7,018 nt of DNA from positions 1-7,018 of the forward strand of contig CAYSBK010000129.1 in NCBI GenBank assembly GCA_964429265.1. The letters are read 5' to 3'. This document shows positions 4,465 through 7,018 of the stretch, in pieces. Made by a program: the position numbers and the translations under genes. Source of the stretch: CAYSBK01 sp964429265 (GTDB taxonomy: Bacteria > Planctomycetota > Phycisphaerae > Sedimentisphaerales > Anaerobacaceae). The notes under the pieces are model-generated. The model made no database searches. It saw only the letters and a list, made by a program, of their open reading frames with translations, and was not told the DNA's origin. How positions within the stretch are numbered: the stretch's first letter is position 1; each line of letters starts with the position of its first letter.

Positions 4465-6722
4465 GATTTTCCTCCGGGCGGCTGGTTTGGTTCATCGGCG
4501 TGGCGGGGTGCATCGGCGGTTTCGACGCGGACGAAGCCGGTGCGTTTGAGGATGTTCGCCGGGTTGAAGAAGAGCACGGCCAGGCTCTGCGATTCGGCGA
4601 TGCCGGACAGGTATGCAGCCAGCGGCTTTGACTGCTGATATTGCTTTTCGCTGATGCGACTTACCGAGAGGCTCTTCAGGCAGTAATAGGTCAATTCCGG
4701 TTTGAATTCCATTATATATGGTACGGCGTCGAGGTTGTTGGAGTCAGGCGGCACGAGTTGATAGAGTTTCTCGGTGAGGAGCCTTCGCACGGTATTTCGC
4801 CTGAGCAGTTCACCCGCGACGGGATTGCCTTCGTTCTGCACGGAGAGGGTCAGCAGGTCGTCGGACGAGATGCGTCGGCCGGTGAACGTGTCGAGGCGGA
4901 ATGGTTTTTCCGAGTCGGGCAGGTTCGGGTCGGCGGTGTTTGCGTCGGCCGGGCCGTAGAGTTGATTCACCCGCTCGATGGCATCGTCCCAGCCGAGCTG
5001 GGCCACCAGTGCCTTGAATCGTTTTGCGGCGTCGGCGGCGGCCGGCATAGCGGCAAGCTTTGCAAGGTCGTCAGAAACGGCCCGTCGGACCGAGTAAAGG
5101 TCCTCGTCCTGCGATTCGACGTCGGTGCTGACGGGCTGATTGGGGTCGAGCTTCAGGCTCCGTCGGCTGAAGGTGGTGTCGATGCTTTCCGGCGGACCGG
5201 CGGGTCGGACCCGCACCACCCTTGCCATCAGCATCACTCGGCCTGAGATGTCTCGAAACGGGCCGACATTTTCGTACAGTGCCGGTGCCTGAACGCCGAG
5301 GGGTCCCAGTTCAGCGGCTTTGAGGTCTTCGACGGCAAACAGGACCTGAACCAGGGAAGTGAGGCTCTGGGAGCGGCCCTGGAGGTAGAGCCGGCCCAGG
5401 TAGGAATCCTGGCGGACGTCGGCGGCGGTGAGCAGGCCCGTTCGGCCGGCGTAAACGTTCGTGCCGTAGCTTTCGGACAGCTTTCGTGCCGCGGCGGCGT
5501 AGTCGCCGGCCAACTGTTTCAGCTTTTCGGGGTCCAGTTTACGCTGTGATTGGTCGTCGGGGTTGAGCGAGCCGCGGGTCTGGAAGTCGGCCTTTTCGAG
5601 GATTTCGGCGGCCTTGGACCTTGCCCTGGTATTGACCAGGATGGTGTTGATTGCGTTTGCGACCTCCGGAAAGGTCCTGATGCGAGTGGTCGGCTTGGAG
5701 TTCGGGTCGTTGGGGTCGGCAGGAATTTGCTGGGTGAACTGCTGGCGGTTGTCCATATAGTACTGCTCGACGTCCTCCGGCGTCGGAGGGTCGATTATCT
5801 TCTTGATTTCGTCGAGTCGGACGGCGATGTATTCGAAACTGAGCATTTCCGGCAGCTTGTATCCGAAACCATAGGGGTTGTCGGCGGTGACCTGGCCGGG
5901 GAAGTAATTCTTGTACTTTTCGAAATGCGCGGCCAGCTCGTCAGCGGGCGGTTGGGCCTGTTCGTCGGCGAATACGCCGGCGTCAAACGTGACGTACCGG
6001 GCGTCGATGGTCTCATTGCCTCGGGCGACTAAATGCTGCATCTGTGCCGTGGTAAGCGCCGTCGTTGAACAGACCATACGCCCGTACTGCAGCACGGCCA
6101 GCAGCTTCGAGAAGGTTCGCAGGATTGTTTCTTCGCCGATGCCGTGGCGGCTTACTATCGCCGAAATCACCTGGGTGTAGGTGGCACCCTGGCGTATATT
6201 GGGGATGCTGGTGGCGAGATATCGGCCGGCGTCGGCGTTCGGTATCTCGACGCCGGCCCGGCTTGCCTCGCGTGTGAGAAGCAGCCAGTAGATATTCGGC
6301 GGGACTGTGCGGTCATAGAGCGCATCGATCTGCTTGAGGTTTATCCTGTAGTTGTTCTGGCGGACAGCCCGCCTGAGTTCGCCGATGGAGGCGGGGGCGG
6401 TGGTACGGTCTCCGAAGAGGACCTCTCCGAGGAAGAAGGCGCGGAGGTCGGGGATGTCGGTGTCTCGCAGCCTGATGCTTCGCATCAACACGTCGGCGCC
6501 GACCATTTTGAGTATCTCGAGTTCCTTCCTTGCGTTATAAAGGTCGAGTGCGGTGATCTTTTGGCCACCAAAGCAATAAGCCAGGGGCTTTGCCCGACCG
6601 AACCGCGAGCGTGACAGCAACATCCGCAGGGCCGAACCGCCGATGAAGCTGATCATTATGACCACGCCGACGATGGCCATAATCTTCCTGTTGTACTTGC
6701 GAAACCATTTTACAAGGTTCAT
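4461..6722 (-). CDS. PpiD/SurA-like membrane-anchored periplasmic folding factor without a visible parvulin domain
   Basis: 753 residues. A basic N-terminus (KWFRKYNRK) precedes one membrane helix (about 13-36), so the body should face the periplasm, as in PpiD. Residues 45-230 resemble the SurA/PpiD N-terminal chaperone fold: an opening segment FGGQKITALDLYNARKELE, then TYTQVISAIVSRHGIGEETI (181-200) and LTTAQMQHLVARGNETIDAR (223-242). Two PpiD-style segments follow: DELAAHFEKYKNYF (261-274) and TPEDVEQYYMDNRQQFT (314-330). In E. coli PpiD the parvulin domain follows such a segment. Here only about 18 residues separate it from RTFPEVANAINTIL (349-362), which matches the region after the parvulin domain. 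Prolyl isomerase activity is therefore unlikely; a holdase role is inferred. The C-terminus is Pro-rich and polar. The ATG at 6722 is preferred to a TTG at 6740 because GGAG lies 7 nt before it. It heads an operon with two membrane proteins. Confidence 0.85.
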   Translation of the reverse strand: MNLVKWFRKYNRKIMAIVGVVIMISFIGGSALRMLLSRSRFGRAKPLAYCFGGQKITALDLYNARKELEILKMVGADVLMRSIRLRDTDIPDLRAFFLGEVLFGDRTTAPASIGELRRAVRQNNYRINLKQIDALYDRTVPPNIYWLLLTREASRAGVEIPNADAGRYLATSIPNIRQGATYTQVISAIVSRHGIGEETILRTFSKLLAVLQYGRMVCSTTALTTAQMQHLVARGNETIDARYVTFDAGVFADEQAQPPADELAAHFEKYKNYFPGQVTADNPYGFGYKLPEMLSFEYIAVRLDEIKKIIDPPTPEDVEQYYMDNRQQFTQQIPADPNDPNSKPTTRIRTFPEVANAINTILVNTRARSKAAEILEKADFQTRGSLNPDDQSQRKLDPEKLKQLAGDYAAAARKLSESYGTNVYAGRTGLLTAADVRQDSYLGRLYLQGRSQSLTSLVQVLFAVEDLKAAELGPLGVQAPALYENVGPFRDISGRVMLMARVVRVRPAGPPESIDTTFSRRSLKLDPNQPVSTDVESQDEDLYSVRRAVSDDLAKLAAMPAAADAAKRFKALVAQLGWDDAIERVNQLYGPADANTADPNLPDSEKPFRLDTFTGRRISSDDLLTLSVQNEGNPVAGELLRRNTVRRLLTEKLYQLVPPDSNNLDAVPYIMEFKPELTYYCLKSLSVSRISEKQYQQSKPLAAYLSGIAESQSLAVLFFNPANILKRTGFVRVETADAPRHADEPNQPPGGKS

Positions 6723-6729
6723 TCTGATG

Positions 6730-6733
6730 CTCC
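6730..6733 (-). promoter_or_regulatory. Ribosome binding site of the PpiD-like gene
   Basis: GGAG on the minus strand, 7 nt before the ATG at 6722. The alternative TTG at 6740 would have this site inside its coding region and has none upstream. Confidence 0.65.
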
Positions 6734-6763
6734 AAACCAACGAATCAGACTGCCCACGAAACG

Positions 6764-7018
6764 TTAAGAGTATAAGCCCGGGCGGAGCTTTTGCAAGGAA
6801 ATACGGGCAGCCGTGCCGGGCCGGTGCGGGGCGTGTTGCATTACGGCGGCGACGGCCTCGTAGAGGGCGGTGCCGTCCATATTAACGGTGGCACCGATGG
6901 GCAGAACGAACCCGGCTGTTGTGGGGCTAAAGCCGGCATTCTTCTCAACGCATTCGATGGTTATGGGCAGGCGAAGAACGACAGCGGCAATCCCGGTGAG
7001 TCGGGCTTGCTTTGTGAG
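6764..7018 (-). pseudogene. Truncated sodium:dicarboxylate/glutamate symporter (DAACS family), 5' part outside window
   Basis: 84 codons are visible, entering from the right edge and ending at TAA (6766-6764). Residues 10-59 of the visible part are clearly from the GltP/DctA symporter family: IAAVVLRLPITIECVEKNAG, then FVLPIGATVNMDGTALYEAV with the NMDGT motif that binds sodium and substrate in transmembrane segment 7. In intact family members about 100 more residues follow, forming hairpin HP2 and TM8, which are needed to close the substrate site. Here similarity stops at about residue 59 (near 6841), and the remaining 25 residues (Pro/Arg-rich, ending GLYS) look like chance readthrough. No continuation was found in other frames, so a deletion or rearrangement is likely. 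The family call is confident; pseudogene status is inferred. Confidence 0.8.
6769..6796 (-). promoter_or_regulatory. Promoter of the PpiD-like operon
   Basis: Minus strand: TTGCAA (6796-6791, four of six -35 bases), a 16-bp spacer, TATACT (6774-6769, five of six -10 bases). The predicted start near 6762 gives a leader of about 40 nt. It lies within the reading-frame tail of the truncated symporter gene, so it is either native sequence reached by a deletion or a promoter of the operon that the broken gene now reads into. Confidence 0.55.

Noticed and set aside
4641..6614. Several plus-strand frames of 150-200 codons opposite the PpiD-like gene
   Set aside because: All are antisense to a continuous 753-codon frame with consistent chaperone-like structure, promoter and ribosome site. 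Their translations are Gly/Val/Asp-rich shadows.
6643..6885. Plus-strand 80-codon frame over the operon promoter
   Set aside because: Antisense to the PpiD-like N-terminus and the symporter remnant; no ribosome site and an Arg-rich tail typical of noncoding GC-rich DNA.

Overview
The window looks like chromosome from a GC-rich, probably anaerobic member of the Planctomycetota, most likely near the Phycisphaerae. This is inference. It rests on an Nfn-type ferredoxin/NAD(P)H flavoprotein pair, on a small membrane protein of a type I associate with planctomycetes, and on general protein character. No rRNA, tRNA, CRISPR array or recognisable insertion sequence was seen.

Left third (1-1933, minus strand): a two-gene operon, nfnA then nfnB, with nfnB running off the left edge. 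Together they encode the two subunits of an electron-bifurcating NADH-dependent ferredoxin:NADP+ oxidoreductase (or a close relative of the glutamate synthase small subunit/sulfide dehydrogenase type). The genes overlap by 25 bp. A consensus-like promoter (TTGACA, 16 bp, CATAAT) lies just upstream and fixes a GTG start for nfnA.

Middle (1934-3412): a divergent intergenic region of 386 bp, then rnc (RNase III) on the plus strand from a GTG at 2320. The rnc leader contains a 15-bp perfect dyad, a candidate promoter and, right after the predicted transcript start, a continuous 14-bp stem-loop whose three G.U pairs work only in the rnc-sense RNA. RNase III autoregulates through such a leader stem in E. 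coli, so this is the best regulatory signal in the window. The RNase III itself has Gly where a metal-binding Asp is expected. After rnc comes about 380 bp without a convincing gene but with several potential plus-strand hairpins. An orphan 130-codon reading frame (3413-3805) follows, with an ideal Shine-Dalgarno site and no recognised homology.

Right half (3776-6722, minus strand): a tight three-gene operon. It encodes a 753-residue PpiD/SurA-like membrane-anchored periplasmic folding factor that appears to have lost its parvulin domain, then two small integral membrane proteins (135 and 92 residues). The genes are joined by a 4-bp GTGA overlap and a 2-bp gap. Its promoter lies inside the tail of a truncated sodium:dicarboxylate symporter gene (6764-7018) that runs off the right edge and ends just after the NMDGT motif, so it is probably a pseudogene.

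The content is mostly housekeeping. The non-routine points are the rnc leader stem, the altered RNase III active site, the parvulin-less PpiD-like protein, the truncated transporter and the structured/orphan stretch at 3031-3805.
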